Assembly (NCBI GenBank): GCA_965230605.1
Contig: CBDDLD010000004.1
Location: 1,984,001-2,048,000 of the forward strand
DNA: 64,000 bases
DNA from: CBDDLD01 sp965230605
GTDB lineage: Bacteria > Bacteroidota > Bacteroidia > Flavobacteriales > Flavobacteriaceae
Reading direction: 5' to 3'
In this document: piece after piece, positions 1-8,505 of the stretch
How the letters are laid out: every line of letters begins with the position of its first letter
Numbering within the stretch: position 1 is the stretch's first letter
Made by a program: the position numbers and the translations under genes
The notes under the pieces: model-generated
The model's input: only the letters and a program-made list of their open reading frames with translations
What the model was told of the DNA's origin: nothing
Databases searched by the model: none

Positions 1-135
1 AAGGCTTTTTGATCTTTTATAGTCTTATGGTACGTTGTTCTCAATTAGCGTTAAAATAGCGGGTAAATTTAATGAGAATACTTTGTTTTCTCAGTATGAA
101 GTTTTACAAAACTATAAACAGTCAATAATTAAGTT

Positions 136-143
136 TAGTTTTG
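136..143 (+). promoter_or_regulatory. TAnnTTTG -7 box of the helicase gene
   Basis: TAGTTTTG matches the Bacteroidota -7 consensus TAnnTTTG and lies only 4 bases before the ATG at 148. Transcription would start at or next to the start codon, giving a leaderless or nearly leaderless mRNA. No TTG was found at the expected -33 distance, so this rests on the -7 element alone. Confidence 0.45.
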
Positions 144-147
144 CATT

Positions 148-1497
148 ATGACGTTTCAAGATCTCAATCTCAATACACCACTTTTAAACGCCTTAGACGA
201 ATTAGGCTTAATGCAACCGACGCCTATTCAGTCGCAATCCTTTAATGTGATTGCTTCGGGTAAAGATATGGTGGGTATTGCCCAGACCGGAACGGGTAAG
301 ACCTTTGCTTACCTCCTTCCTATTCTCAGGCATATGAAGTTTTCTACTCAGGAAAACCCGAGGGTCTTGATCCTTGTGCCTACGCGCGAACTTGTGGTGC
401 AGGTGGTGGATGAAGTGGAAAAGCTATCGCAGTATATTAATAACCGGATTTTGGGCGTGTATGGTGGTACCAACATCAATACACAGAAACGGGCTATTGC
501 TGAGGGTGTGGATATTTTGGTAGCCACTCCGGGGCGTTTATACGATCTGGCATTGAGTCGCGTATTACAACTAAAATCGATACAAAAGCTGGTGATCGAT
601 GAAGTGGATGTGATGTTGGATCTTGGGTTTAGACACCAACTGCTGAATATTTTCGATATGCTGCCAGAGCGTCGTCAAAATATTATGTTTTCGGCGACCA
701 TGACCAAAGATGTTGAGGACCTGATCAATGGCTATTTCATTAACCCCACAAAGATCTCTATCGCCGTATCGGGAACACCTTTAGATAACATTATACAGAC
801 ACGTTACGATGTGCCTAATTTTAATACCAAAGTGAATTTATTAGAAGCTTTGCTTCAAGATACAGACACCTATCAGAAGGTCTTGGTATTTGTGGCTTAT
901 AAGCGTATGGCGGATCGTTTGTTTGATAAGGTCGAAGAGTTATTCCCCGGTGAAAGCTGTGTGATCCATTCGAATAAAACCCAGAACTACCGCTTGCGTA
1001 GTATCGAACAGTTTGAAAGTGGCGAACACCGTGTGCTCATTGCTACGGATGTGATGGCGAGAGGTTTGGATATTGATGATATTACGCATGTGATCAATTT
1101 TGATACGCCGGATTATCCTGAGAATTATATGCACCGTATTGGTAGAACGGGTCGTGCTAAAAAGCAGGGCCATGCCTTATTATTTTCTACGGAAAAAGAA
1201 CAGGAGGCCAGAGCGGGTATTGAAGCTTTGATGCAGATGGCTGTGCCACTGGAACCTTTCCCTGAAGATGTCACCATTTCTACAGAACTTATTGAAGAGG
1301 AACGCCCTAAGATCAAAGAACACTACAATCCGCTTAAGCATCGTGATGAAGATGCTCCCGGGCCTGCTTTTCATGAAAAGAAAGACAAGAACAAAAAAAC
1401 CAATCAGGGTGGGTCTTACCGACGAAAAATAGAGAGTAAGTATAAGAAGCCTAAAACGCGAGGCGATAAGAACTATAATCGAAGAAAACGAAAATAA
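148..1497 (+). CDS. DEAD-box ATP-dependent RNA helicase
   Basis: 449-residue superfamily 2 RNA helicase that unwinds or remodels RNA duplexes using ATP; members act in ribosome assembly, mRNA decay and cold adaptation. Visible motifs: Q-motif core PTPIQ (25-29), Walker A AQTGTGKT (45-52), PTREL (about 78-82), motif II as DEVD rather than DEAD (151-154), SAT (182-184), and motif VI HRIGRTGR (329-336). Residues from about 385 form a Lys/Arg-rich tail typical of RNA-binding extensions. The ATG at 148 follows a -7-like box by 4 bases. Downstream lies an intergenic repeat and then a gene on the other strand, so it is probably monocistronic. The helicase call is firm; the cellular role (RhlE-like or other) is not determined. 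Confidence 0.95.
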   Translation: MTFQDLNLNTPLLNALDELGLMQPTPIQSQSFNVIASGKDMVGIAQTGTGKTFAYLLPILRHMKFSTQENPRVLILVPTRELVVQVVDEVEKLSQYINNRILGVYGGTNINTQKRAIAEGVDILVATPGRLYDLALSRVLQLKSIQKLVIDEVDVMLDLGFRHQLLNIFDMLPERRQNIMFSATMTKDVEDLINGYFINPTKISIAVSGTPLDNIIQTRYDVPNFNTKVNLLEALLQDTDTYQKVLVFVAYKRMADRLFDKVEELFPGESCVIHSNKTQNYRLRSIEQFESGEHRVLIATDVMARGLDIDDITHVINFDTPDYPENYMHRIGRTGRAKKQGHALLFSTEKEQEARAGIEALMQMAVPLEPFPEDVTISTELIEEERPKIKEHYNPLKHRDEDAPGPAFHEKKDKNKKTNQGGSYRRKIESKYKKPKTRGDKNYNRRKRK

Positions 1498-1523
1498 TTA
1501 TTACAGGTAAAAAATCTGTAACT

Positions 1524-1631
1524 TGTCATTTCGACAGAGTCCATATGATATCATTTGGGCGACGAGAAATCTCTAGCTTCTAAAGGAGCTTAATTCCTCA
1601 GATTCCTCTTCGTGCCTCATTCGGAATGACA
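1524..1631. repeat. Intergenic inverted-repeat element (flavobacterial type)
   Basis: About 108 bases bounded by TGTCATTTCGA and TCGGAATGACA, imperfect inverted repeats of one another. The interior has further short phrases such as GACGAGAAATCTC and AGATTCCTC. Elements of this style, starting TGTCATTTCGA and ending GGAATGACA, are dispersed between genes in many flavobacterial genomes; that is recollection, not a search. There is no coding potential. It follows the helicase stop by 26 bases, so it may form a hairpin at the end of that mRNA. Confidence 0.55.
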
Positions 1632-1656
1632 TAGAGCCCCCAAACGTTCATTGAAA

Positions 1657-1690
1657 AATAAAAAACCCCTTCTTGATAGAAGGGGCTGAA
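1657..1690 (-). terminator. Rho-independent terminator of the channel operon
   Basis: Perfect 8-base stem CCCCTTCT / AGAAGGGG (1666-1673 and 1678-1685) with a TGAT loop. Read on the minus strand it is followed by a run of T, so it terminates the sigma / small protein / channel transcript arriving from 1761. Confidence 0.8.
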
Positions 1691-1760
1691 AAAGACGTCA
1701 GGTACAGAGTGTCACATTTATTTATAGTGATAAATAAAATCTATAACCCTAACCTTATAG

Positions 1761-2588
1761 TTAACGCTCTATATGTACCTGACTTTCTACTAAGTCCTTT
1801 ATAGGAATGATCTTTTTTCCGTCTTTTGTTTTTAATACTATCATGATGCTGTCAATGGCTTCGACTTCGCCTTCCACATCATTAAATTTTATCTTCTGTC
1901 CTATCTCATAGGTCTTGCGTGCATAAAAGGTTCGCAACAGATCGCCTACTACTTTTTGAGCACCTAATCCGAAGGCAATGGCAAAGGCCAATAGGAATGC
2001 CCCCAGGATCATAGTGATGTTGCTCGTAATAATCTCTGTATCAACCCCGGCTTGATTTAATGCGGTGATCGAAATAAAGATGAGCAATAACATAAATACC
2101 GCCTGACTAATGATTTTAGCACCTGATAGGTCCATAGATTCAAAGAAAGACTTAATGCCTTTCTTCACGGCATTGGCCAATAACAGTCCTATGGTAAATA
2201 TGACGAGAGCGCTAAACAGTTTTGGCAAGTATTGCAACAGATTCTTGATCTCTTCGGAGATCATGGTCAGATTAAGAATATCGGTAATCATAATAAGAAG
2301 CATGATGTACATGATATACTTCACAAACTTGGTCACTACCTTGATGGTATTGAAGTTAAGTTTCTTGCCTTCAAACAGTTCTATGGCATTAATTCTATCG
2401 TCTAACTTATTCGCTTTTGCCAGTTTTAATGCTTTTCTAATAATACCGACAACAATTTTCGTTAATAGCCACCCTATGATTAAAATGACTAGGGCACCTA
2501 AAATATTTGGGATCACTTTTCCTAATTCTTCGCCCATGGTAGACAAAGAATTCCTTACAGTTTCATTCCATTCACTTATTTTTTCCAT
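1761..2588 (-). CDS. Small-conductance mechanosensitive channel family protein
   Basis: 275-residue inner-membrane protein of the MscS-related family with conserved TM-helix repeats. It probably opens under membrane tension to release solutes during osmotic downshock. Hydrophobic helices are visible at about 23-46, 80-104, 118-142, 158-178 and 187-213. A short soluble beta domain follows (YEIGQKIKF and VEAID phrases, about 222-275), as in MscS channels with a reduced cytoplasmic part. The ATG at 2588 is preferred over a TTG two codons upstream. It is the last gene of an operon, starting 24 bases after the 58-residue gene, and is followed by a terminator. The link to a sigma factor suggests envelope- or osmotic-stress control, which is inference. 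Confidence 0.87.
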   Translation of the reverse strand: MEKISEWNETVRNSLSTMGEELGKVIPNILGALVILIIGWLLTKIVVGIIRKALKLAKANKLDDRINAIELFEGKKLNFNTIKVVTKFVKYIMYIMLLIMITDILNLTMISEEIKNLLQYLPKLFSALVIFTIGLLLANAVKKGIKSFFESMDLSGAKIISQAVFMLLLIFISITALNQAGVDTEIITSNITMILGAFLLAFAIAFGLGAQKVVGDLLRTFYARKTYEIGQKIKFNDVEGEVEAIDSIMIVLKTKDGKKIIPIKDLVESQVHIER

Positions 2589-2612
2589 GATCAATTATTT
2601 TGGTTAGGGTTT

Positions 2613-2789
2613 TCATTTTTGGTCACGCTTTTTCATGGTAGCCTCAATGATGTTACCCACATCTATAGAAAACAGATGTGCTAACTCCATCAGCAGCTTC
2701 GCTGTGGCTACGTCGCTCATGACTTTGGCCTTGAGTTCCTCAGGGACGTCTTTGAGCGGTTTGTTGATGTATTCAAATGGATTCTCCAT
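2613..2789 (-). CDS. Small 58-residue hypothetical protein between sigma factor and channel
   Basis: A 58-residue reading frame beginning MENPFEYINKPLKD and ending TMKKRDQK. Its start overlaps the last 17 bases of the sigma-factor gene, which suggests translational coupling, and it stops 24 bases before the channel gene. It looks helical and charged, with no membrane segment, signal peptide or cysteine. It is not recognised. Anti-sigma factors often follow ECF sigma genes, but this is much smaller than typical ones and lacks a zinc motif, so that role is only a possibility. Coding is supported by the ATG, the operon spacing and the protein-like composition. Confidence 0.7.
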   Translation of the reverse strand: MENPFEYINKPLKDVPEELKAKVMSDVATAKLLMELAHLFSIDVGNIIEATMKKRDQK

Positions 2790-3360
2790 CTTTCACATAG
2801 TTTGCGTACGTTTGTACAAGTTTGTCTTTAGCACGTTTAAGACGCATCTTAACGGCACTCTCTCCTAGATCTAAGGCACTGGAAATTTCTTTAATGGATA
2901 AATTGTCCTGATACTTTAATAACAGGATCATCTTTTCATCCGGGGAAATGAGTTCCATCACTTTTTTCAACTGCGCAACTTTCATCTGCTCTAAGCCAAT
3001 TTCAGGCTCCGCTTCTCCAATATTTTCAATGGTATCAGAGCTTACGGATTGTTTCTCAATTTTCTTTGCCGTATTACGGGTGACGTAATTGACACAATGG
3101 TTATAGGTAAAAGCATATAACCATGTTGAAAATTTAGATTTGCCTTTAAAACTGGCCAGTTTTACAAAGAGCTTTAAAAATACATCCTGAGTGAGGTCCT
3201 TGGCCTCATCACCATCTTTCGCAAAACCGTAGCACTTGTTATACACCATGGTGGCGTACCTATCGTATAGAACCTCGAACAACAGTGTGTTGTTGGTCTT
3301 AACAATGGCCTCTACAAGAGCTTCATCGGTTAGGCTATGAATGGCTTCAGGCAGTTTCAA
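2773..3360 (-). CDS. ECF-type RNA polymerase sigma factor
   Basis: 195-residue sigma-70 family protein of the extracytoplasmic-function group, directing RNA polymerase to a dedicated promoter set. Region 2 covers about residues 27-90 (LYDRY, DLTQDVFLKLF and the promoter-melting stretch FSTWLYAFTYN). Region 4, a helix-turn-helix, covers about 130-182 (LKYQDNLSIKEIS, LGESAVKMRLKRAK). No ATG lies near the N terminus; the frame opens with TTG at 3360, which gives the expected family length, so a TTG start is likely. It is first in an operon with a 58-residue protein (17-base overlap) and a mechanosensitive channel. No classical membrane anti-sigma gene is adjacent, so control may be transcriptional or through the small neighbour. 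Confidence 0.9.
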   Translation of the reverse strand: MKLPEAIHSLTDEALVEAIVKTNNTLLFEVLYDRYATMVYNKCYGFAKDGDEAKDLTQDVFLKLFVKLASFKGKSKFSTWLYAFTYNHCVNYVTRNTAKKIEKQSVSSDTIENIGEAEPEIGLEQMKVAQLKKVMELISPDEKMILLLKYQDNLSIKEISSALDLGESAVKMRLKRAKDKLVQTYANYVKDGESI

Positions 3361-3543
3361 AAAATACGTGTCTTAGTTAGTTTTTTCTTATGTACTAAAG
3401 TTAAGACACCACTGTAAGAAAGAAGTCACATGTTAAAAGAAGATTTTAACAAAAAACGTTGATAACAAAAGTTAGTGGGTTGAGGGTGTGGGGGTTGTGG
3501 ATTTGTAACGGTTAATGCATTTTTAGATAATGTTAAGCTTCTT

Positions 3544-4296
3544 TCATCTAAATCCAAATATCTTTTTCAAATATTTAGCCCCATTGTCATTGACCACATT
3601 GCCATATTTCAGTTTCGGCATCATTTTTCTTAACTCAATAAATTTTTCCTCAGGCCAATCATTTGTGAGTATCAAGCTTCTTAGTTCTTGCAAATCCTCA
3701 ATTGGCTTCAAAGATTTATCTAAAACTGTGGTTGATGTGAGGAATAGATACTTTAATTCCTTTAAATTTCTCACAAATTGAATTGAATCTAGTTTCAGTC
3801 TTTGGTACATTCCGCCATGAATCCCTAAACCTTCCAATTGGGTTAGTTTTGAAATAGATGACCAGTCTTCCACTTTCTTCAAGTTTTCTGACTCAAAAGT
3901 TACAAGGTTGGTTATTACACTAACAGGCTCAACACTTTCAATACCAGTAGATAATCCTAGGTTTAAATGTTTAAGTTTTAATTGATTTTCTATACAGTTT
4001 AAATTTTTGATTGAACTCCATTTTATACAAATTCCCTTTAGATTTTTCATTTTGCATATGGATTCAAAGGTTGTTTGATTCAACTTATGGTAAGTCCATA
4101 TATATTCAACATTATCGAGCTTTTCAAGTGTTAAGTTCCATGCATTTAATTCTTTTGTTTTATTCTGATCATTCTTAAATCCTAGGCCAAGATTTTTTAC
4201 CTTATATATTTTGGGGTCATCACAATTTAGATATTCAGGTTTTCTATTTTGAATATCCCAAAATCCATTTTCGATATCTTTTTTATCTAAACTCAA
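3544..4296 (-). CDS. Leucine-rich-repeat-like hypothetical protein
   Basis: About 250 residues with repeated leucine-spaced segments (for example LKHLNLGLSTGIESV, LKELKYLFLTSTTVL, LQELRSLILTNDW) between about 85 and 215. This suggests a leucine-rich-repeat solenoid used in protein binding. No signal peptide or membrane helix is visible. The only canonical start is TTG at 4296; an in-frame stop lies six codons upstream and no ATG is near, so the N terminus is uncertain. Base composition is noticeably AT-rich and codon use plainer than in the flanking operons. It is the first of three orphan genes at 3544-5068 that look like an acquired patch. The function is unknown; LRR proteins of this kind may take part in contact or immunity systems. 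Confidence 0.65.
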   Translation of the reverse strand: MSLDKKDIENGFWDIQNRKPEYLNCDDPKIYKVKNLGLGFKNDQNKTKELNAWNLTLEKLDNVEYIWTYHKLNQTTFESICKMKNLKGICIKWSSIKNLNCIENQLKLKHLNLGLSTGIESVEPVSVITNLVTFESENLKKVEDWSSISKLTQLEGLGIHGGMYQRLKLDSIQFVRNLKELKYLFLTSTTVLDKSLKPIEDLQELRSLILTNDWPEEKFIELRKMMPKLKYGNVVNDNGAKYLKKIFGFR

Positions 4297-4314
4297 ATCT
4301 CTTATTAATTGAAG

Positions 4315-4361
4315 TTAACGATCTGGGCTATGAGTAGCTGCAAAGCGATTACTTATCGTCA
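4315..4361. other. Imperfect inverted repeat in the orphan-gene patch
   Basis: Between two orphan genes the sequence holds ACGAT ... ATCGT outer arms and ATGAGTA / TACTTAT phrases, followed by TTGTTGT. It could be a recombination site resembling a cassette (attC-like) element or a terminator remnant. The pairing is imperfect and no integrase is in the window, so this is only a pointer. Confidence 0.2.
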
Positions 4362-4374
4362 TTGTTGTATTTAG

Positions 4375-4836
4375 TTATTCATTTTTATAATCCTCGAAAG
4401 ATGCAATATCGATAATTTCTAAAAAGCTTTTAGCGTTGGTTAGATTCTTTACATATTCCTCTAAGGATATTAGTTTGTTATAATTAATATGAAACATATC
4501 ATTTTTCTTTCTAAGAATCTCCGTTTTTAATTCATCAAGACTATAGATTTTTCCTGTCTCATATAATTCAAGTTCTATTTCATAGCTTGATTGAAGCAAA
4601 AATGACAAGAAGTTTTTAATTTCCCTTTTTTTAATCAATCTGACTTTCAATTCTTTTCCCCCAGAGTCAACAAATCTCCATTTTGGCAATCTTTGGACAT
4701 ATTTTTCTTTAAAAGTATAATTAGTTTTAAAATTAAGATCAGAAAAAAAGACCTTTTCACTTTCAAACATAAATTCGGCAATATCCATTATTGGAAATTC
4801 TATTTCTTTTTTCATTTTTTCCAAAACATTATTCAC
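4375..4836 (-). CDS. Hypothetical protein
   Basis: 153-residue soluble, charged protein rich in Lys and Glu, with no signal peptide or membrane helix and no family I recognise. The frame opens with GTG at 4836, overlapping the end of the upstream small membrane protein gene by 8 bases. An ATG at 4815 (MKKEIEF) is an alternative start. The overlap suggests translation as a pair: membrane protein first, then this soluble one. A two-gene unit of a small two-helix membrane protein and a soluble partner recalls toxin-immunity or effector cassettes, but nothing in the sequence proves that. Confidence 0.6.
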   Translation of the reverse strand: MNNVLEKMKKEIEFPIMDIAEFMFESEKVFFSDLNFKTNYTFKEKYVQRLPKWRFVDSGGKELKVRLIKKREIKNFLSFLLQSSYEIELELYETGKIYSLDELKTEILRKKNDMFHINYNKLISLEEYVKNLTNAKSFLEIIDIASFEDYKNE

Positions 4837-5068
4837 TCGGTATTGTTACAAAACCAGTCCAAATCATAACGATGTATAGTAGACACATTATAGATGCTAT
4901 TTTGAAAAATACAATGAAAATTTTAAAAATAACTGGTGCTTTTTCTACCAATCCTGTGTTATTTCTGATATGAAATTCTTTCAGCTTTTCAGTAAGTATT
5001 GGTCCTATTTTTCTAAAAAAGAAAAATCCGATAAGCATAAATAATGAAAGACCAATTTTAAATCCCAA
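4829..5068 (-). CDS. Small membrane hypothetical protein
   Basis: 79 residues with two predicted membrane helices, at about 3-18 (IGLSLFMLIGFFFF) and 47-73 (VIFKIFIVFFKIASIMCLLYIVMIW), joined by a basic loop. The only start giving the full first helix is TTG at 5068. It overlaps the downstream 153-residue gene by 8 bases. No family is recognised. All three genes in this AT-rich patch lack a clear ATG start, which is unusual compared with their neighbours. Confidence 0.5.
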   Translation of the reverse strand: MGFKIGLSLFMLIGFFFFRKIGPILTEKLKEFHIRNNTGLVEKAPVIFKIFIVFFKIASIMCLLYIVMIWTGFVTIPSE

Positions 5069-5174
5069 TTTCTGTTTGTTTTAGATGTTAGGTAACATTA
5101 GTATAAACAAACTTAATCTTTTGACTTGTAATAACCTACACTAAAAAGTAGTTAGCAAATCCCTTTTTAATGAA

Positions 5175-5927
5175 TCATACCTCAATCGACTGGTCACAAT
5201 TTAATTGTTCCTGAAGTTGTTTTAACATGCCTTCATCAGGGACCGCATCTAATTTTACCGAGATGGCGTCACCGTTCTTTAACGCAAGTACTCCTGTTTT
5301 CATCCATAGACCCTTACTACTATAGGCTACAATATCGCATAAAGGTATAGTGTGCAGCGTCCCTTCTTTTAGCTTTGTATTAATGTATAAACACTTATTG
5401 GTGAGCATAAAATTATTAGGAGAGATTATAAACATATACTCGGAGGTGTCCGGTTGTCGTACTTTAAAACATTGCTCTAAAAATGTAACAAATGGGGCTT
5501 CATTTAGCATGGTCGCAGTTAACGCTTCAGGGCTGTCCTTGGTCGCTGTTTTTTTATAATAGTCGCTTATAGCGTCAAACACCCCAGCTTTCCAACTACT
5601 GTAACTGTTTAATAGGTATTGGTAAATGTCCCCTTCTTTTAGTTCTTCACTAATTTCCGGCGGACTACGTTTTGGTGGCGCAGGGAATACAGCTTCATTA
5701 GCTTCTTGCTGAGTTTTTGCTAAGGCATCCTTTTCTGGATTGTTATTCCTTTTTACCCCGATGTATAGATTTGCTATTCCGGCGATCAGTACAATAATAG
5801 GGATTGATTTTATGCCTATGACTCCAGGTTGCATTTGATATATTAATGAACCTCCTCCCCAAATGATCAATCCAATGCCCAGTGCTATCTGAACCCAGGG
5901 CTTCATTGGTTTCGACTTTTTCTTCAT
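5175..5927 (-). CDS. Hypothetical membrane-anchored protein
   Basis: 250 residues starting MKKKSKPMKP. Two hydrophobic helices lie close to the N terminus (about 10-30 and 38-57), followed by a proline-rich linker (FPAPPKRSPPEIS, about 81-93) and a soluble domain of about 155 residues facing the cytoplasm. The C-terminal part (LCDIVAYSSKGLWMK, then a strand-rich stretch) looks like a small PH-like or YcxB-like beta domain; this is fold guesswork. No family was recognised. It stands alone on the minus strand between the orphan patch and the TonB receptor, with gaps of about 100 bases on either side. Confidence 0.7.
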   Translation of the reverse strand: MKKKSKPMKPWVQIALGIGLIIWGGGSLIYQMQPGVIGIKSIPIIVLIAGIANLYIGVKRNNNPEKDALAKTQQEANEAVFPAPPKRSPPEISEELKEGDIYQYLLNSYSSWKAGVFDAISDYYKKTATKDSPEALTATMLNEAPFVTFLEQCFKVRQPDTSEYMFIISPNNFMLTNKCLYINTKLKEGTLHTIPLCDIVAYSSKGLWMKTGVLALKNGDAISVKLDAVPDEGMLKQLQEQLNCDQSIEV

Positions 5928-6059
5928 CTCGTTTAGATTTTGACTTAGCTAGTTTCGATGGTACACCGACGGGGATAGGCGAATTTAGGCTTTTCTAGCT
6001 TAGTAATCAAGTACTTAAGCTATTCATCTCTAAAAAAATTATAAACAGAAAAGTGAGCT

Positions 6060-8279
6060 TTAAAAATTATATTTGATGCTGCCTCGTATAAAAAATGGAG
6101 TGCCCGGTGTAAAGTGGATTTCTTCTACAGGATCGATCTCATTTTGTAATCTAGACTCTGTTGCGAATTGGGTTTCGTTCCATTCCACATCAAAAAGGTT
6201 CTGAATTTGTATGCCGAATGATATGTTCTTCCATCGATAGCCCAGATTGAGATCGGTCACCGTATAGCCTTCAGCAACTATAGAATTGTCTTCATTGGCT
6301 GGTCGATCTCCTAAATGACGCACGTTAATACCACCGTAAAATCCGGAGTCCAACTTAACGTTCAGACCACTGGTCAATGTAAAGTCAGGCGCTAATGGAA
6401 TATAGTCCGCACCGCCAGGTTCTTCAGTAGCTCGGGCATGGGTGTAATTAGCATCTACATTAAAGAATAACCATTGTAGTGGCTGGTAACGGTAGCTTAG
6501 ATCAATACCCTGACGTCTTGTTTTTCCACTCGGCTCTACAATACCTGCATCCCCTACATAGACAAATTCTTGCTCCAAAAATAGGTACCAATACGCAACA
6601 TTGAGTAACATCTTTGGCGTCGGTTTCCAGATGTATCCCACATCAAATCCATAAGCAGCCGGCAATATCTGCCTGCCTTCCTGCGCCACTACAACCCTAG
6701 TATCATTGGAGTGAAACCCACGTCCAGTTTTAAGGTAAAGCTGTTGATCGTTGGTGGGATTGTAAAGGATATTCAACTTTGGACTCAAAATAGCCTTATT
6801 GGCTTCCTGAGTACTAAAGGTTGTTTGCAGCTTGTCATTGTATTGGAAATCAAAATAATCGACTCGTAACGCTGGATTGAATGACCATTTACCGAGTTCG
6901 AACGTGGAACCGATATACGCGCCTAAATTGGTTTCATCCACATCGCCAAGTTGTAGCTGTTCCAAGGTTTCGCGTCTGTTGGCTGTACGAGACAGTTCAT
7001 TGTCTTTACTCTGATCATGACGTAAGCTGATGCCGGCTTGCCAGCTTCCGTTTAGATTGCCTTTAGAAAAGGTGCGATTGTATTCAGAACTTAGTCCGTA
7101 AATAAGTCGGCTTTCTTTCTGCCTGATCTGATCACCATTAATCGGATCTTCTAAGAAGAACGTAAAGTTGGAATAGAGTTCAAAGTCATACTGACTCAAA
7201 AACACCTTGCTCTTAATGGATGTATTATTATTAATGATCTTATCATAATTCACCAATACATTCGTTCGTGACGTTGTACCACCTTCGGTATCATCTATGG
7301 CACCAAAACGTGAAATCAGGCCGCTATCTACTGCACGTTGTGGGATCTGCCCCGATGCATCCCATTTGCTGTCGAAATAAGAGAGTGTAACCCCTAAACG
7401 GTCTTGAGTGGATAATTTACCGGTGTATTTTCCAAAGAGATTGGTTCTGTTGAAGTTTTGAGGGCTCTCAAAATAGCCATCAGTCGATAGAAACTCTGTG
7501 GCTACATAGGCATTGTGCTTATTGCTTTTGATCAGGTTGAACATCCCCAGCAATCGGTAGGTATCAAATTGCCCTCCTTCTAACTTTATAGCACTACTCT
7601 TCAGTTGTTCCTTGGTTCTAAAATCGATATAACCTGCGGTGTTGAAATTTCCTTTGTTTTGATAATACGGTCCTTTTCCAAAATCGATCTTCTCAACCGT
7701 TTCCGGAATTACAAAGTGCAGATCGGCGTAACCTTGTCCGTGGGCATGAGATACCATATTAACAGGTAATCCATCTACCGTAATATTGATATCGGTACCA
7801 TGATCTATATCAAAACCGCGTAAAAATATCTGTTCGGCCTTTCCTCCTCCGGCATGCTGCCCGATGAAGAGCCCCGGTACTTTTTGTAAAATCTCCTGGG
7901 ATGAGTTGACGGGATTGGCCTCAATGTCAATATCTGCAATGACCTGTAAGGCATTTATCTTTGGCGAAATGACCACTTCTTGCAGTGCAATACCCTCTTC
8001 AACCAGTGCGATCGTTAAAGGTGCGTTTACATCTTTTATGACAACTCGTTGTGTTTGATAGCGCACACTAGACACCTGCAGTGTATCTCCTACAGTACAA
8101 TTTTCTAGAGCGAATTCGCCCCGTTCATTGGAGTGCGTATGTTGCCCCGTTTTTACATTGAGGATATTAGCCTCTTGTATGGGCAGTTGGAATTGGTCTA
8201 CTATTTTTCCTGAAACAGTCTGGGCAAATAATGCACCCTTTATACTTAAAAGGGCAATCATCAAAAATTTTATTTTCAT
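6060..8279 (-). CDS. TonB-dependent outer-membrane receptor with CarboxypepD_reg-like domain
   Basis: 739-residue outer-membrane active transporter powered by TonB-ExbBD. A signal peptide (1-19, ending LFAQ) is followed by a CarboxypepD_reg-like extension (about 20-95), a plug domain (about 105-225, with VDGLPVNMVSHAHGQGYADLHF) and a 22-strand-type barrel ending in the terminal Phe (GSIKYNF) used for outer-membrane insertion. No SusD partner is beside it, so it resembles FecA/CirA-type receptors for iron or other metal complexes rather than a glycan system. The His-rich plug phrase HAHGQG is suggestive of metals, but the substrate is unknown. Starts at ATG 8279; transcribed alone. An AT-rich stretch with TATATA repeats lies upstream (8335-8370). 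Confidence 0.93.
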   Translation of the reverse strand: MKIKFLMIALLSIKGALFAQTVSGKIVDQFQLPIQEANILNVKTGQHTHSNERGEFALENCTVGDTLQVSSVRYQTQRVVIKDVNAPLTIALVEEGIALQEVVISPKINALQVIADIDIEANPVNSSQEILQKVPGLFIGQHAGGGKAEQIFLRGFDIDHGTDINITVDGLPVNMVSHAHGQGYADLHFVIPETVEKIDFGKGPYYQNKGNFNTAGYIDFRTKEQLKSSAIKLEGGQFDTYRLLGMFNLIKSNKHNAYVATEFLSTDGYFESPQNFNRTNLFGKYTGKLSTQDRLGVTLSYFDSKWDASGQIPQRAVDSGLISRFGAIDDTEGGTTSRTNVLVNYDKIINNNTSIKSKVFLSQYDFELYSNFTFFLEDPINGDQIRQKESRLIYGLSSEYNRTFSKGNLNGSWQAGISLRHDQSKDNELSRTANRRETLEQLQLGDVDETNLGAYIGSTFELGKWSFNPALRVDYFDFQYNDKLQTTFSTQEANKAILSPKLNILYNPTNDQQLYLKTGRGFHSNDTRVVVAQEGRQILPAAYGFDVGYIWKPTPKMLLNVAYWYLFLEQEFVYVGDAGIVEPSGKTRRQGIDLSYRYQPLQWLFFNVDANYTHARATEEPGGADYIPLAPDFTLTSGLNVKLDSGFYGGINVRHLGDRPANEDNSIVAEGYTVTDLNLGYRWKNISFGIQIQNLFDVEWNETQFATESRLQNEIDPVEEIHFTPGTPFFIRGSIKYNF

Positions 8280-8428
8280 CTAATTGTTGTTTTTGAAAAT
8301 TTCCTTTTTTGTGATTTGTCAGATGGTGTGATTGATATGTATATATGCGGTTTGAAAACATATATACTTCGGAGAGCGAAAATATAGATTTAAATATTAC
8401 AAGTCATTACTAGTAAAGAAAATTTTAA

Positions 8429-8460
8429 CAAAAAAAAGTGAGCTTCGTTGGGCTCACTTA
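8429..8460 (-). terminator. Terminator of the DUF2200 gene (copy 1 of a repeated hairpin)
   Basis: Stem AAGTGAGC / GCTCACTT (8436-8443 and 8452-8459), 8-base loop, T-run on the minus strand. The same stem recurs at 8969 and 11336. Confidence 0.8.
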
Positions 8461-8505
8461 TTTGTTCCTGTATACAGGTAAACGATTAGCGCTCTATCAT
8501 TTCTT

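Noticed and set aside
2110..2607. 165-residue open frame on the plus strand
   Set aside because: Lies entirely opposite the mechanosensitive channel gene, has low-complexity hydrophobic content without family features, and ends beyond the channel start; a shadow frame.
8167..8361. 64-residue frame overlapping the TonB receptor start and promoter
   Set aside because: Overlaps the receptor signal peptide in another frame and has no start context or family similarity.
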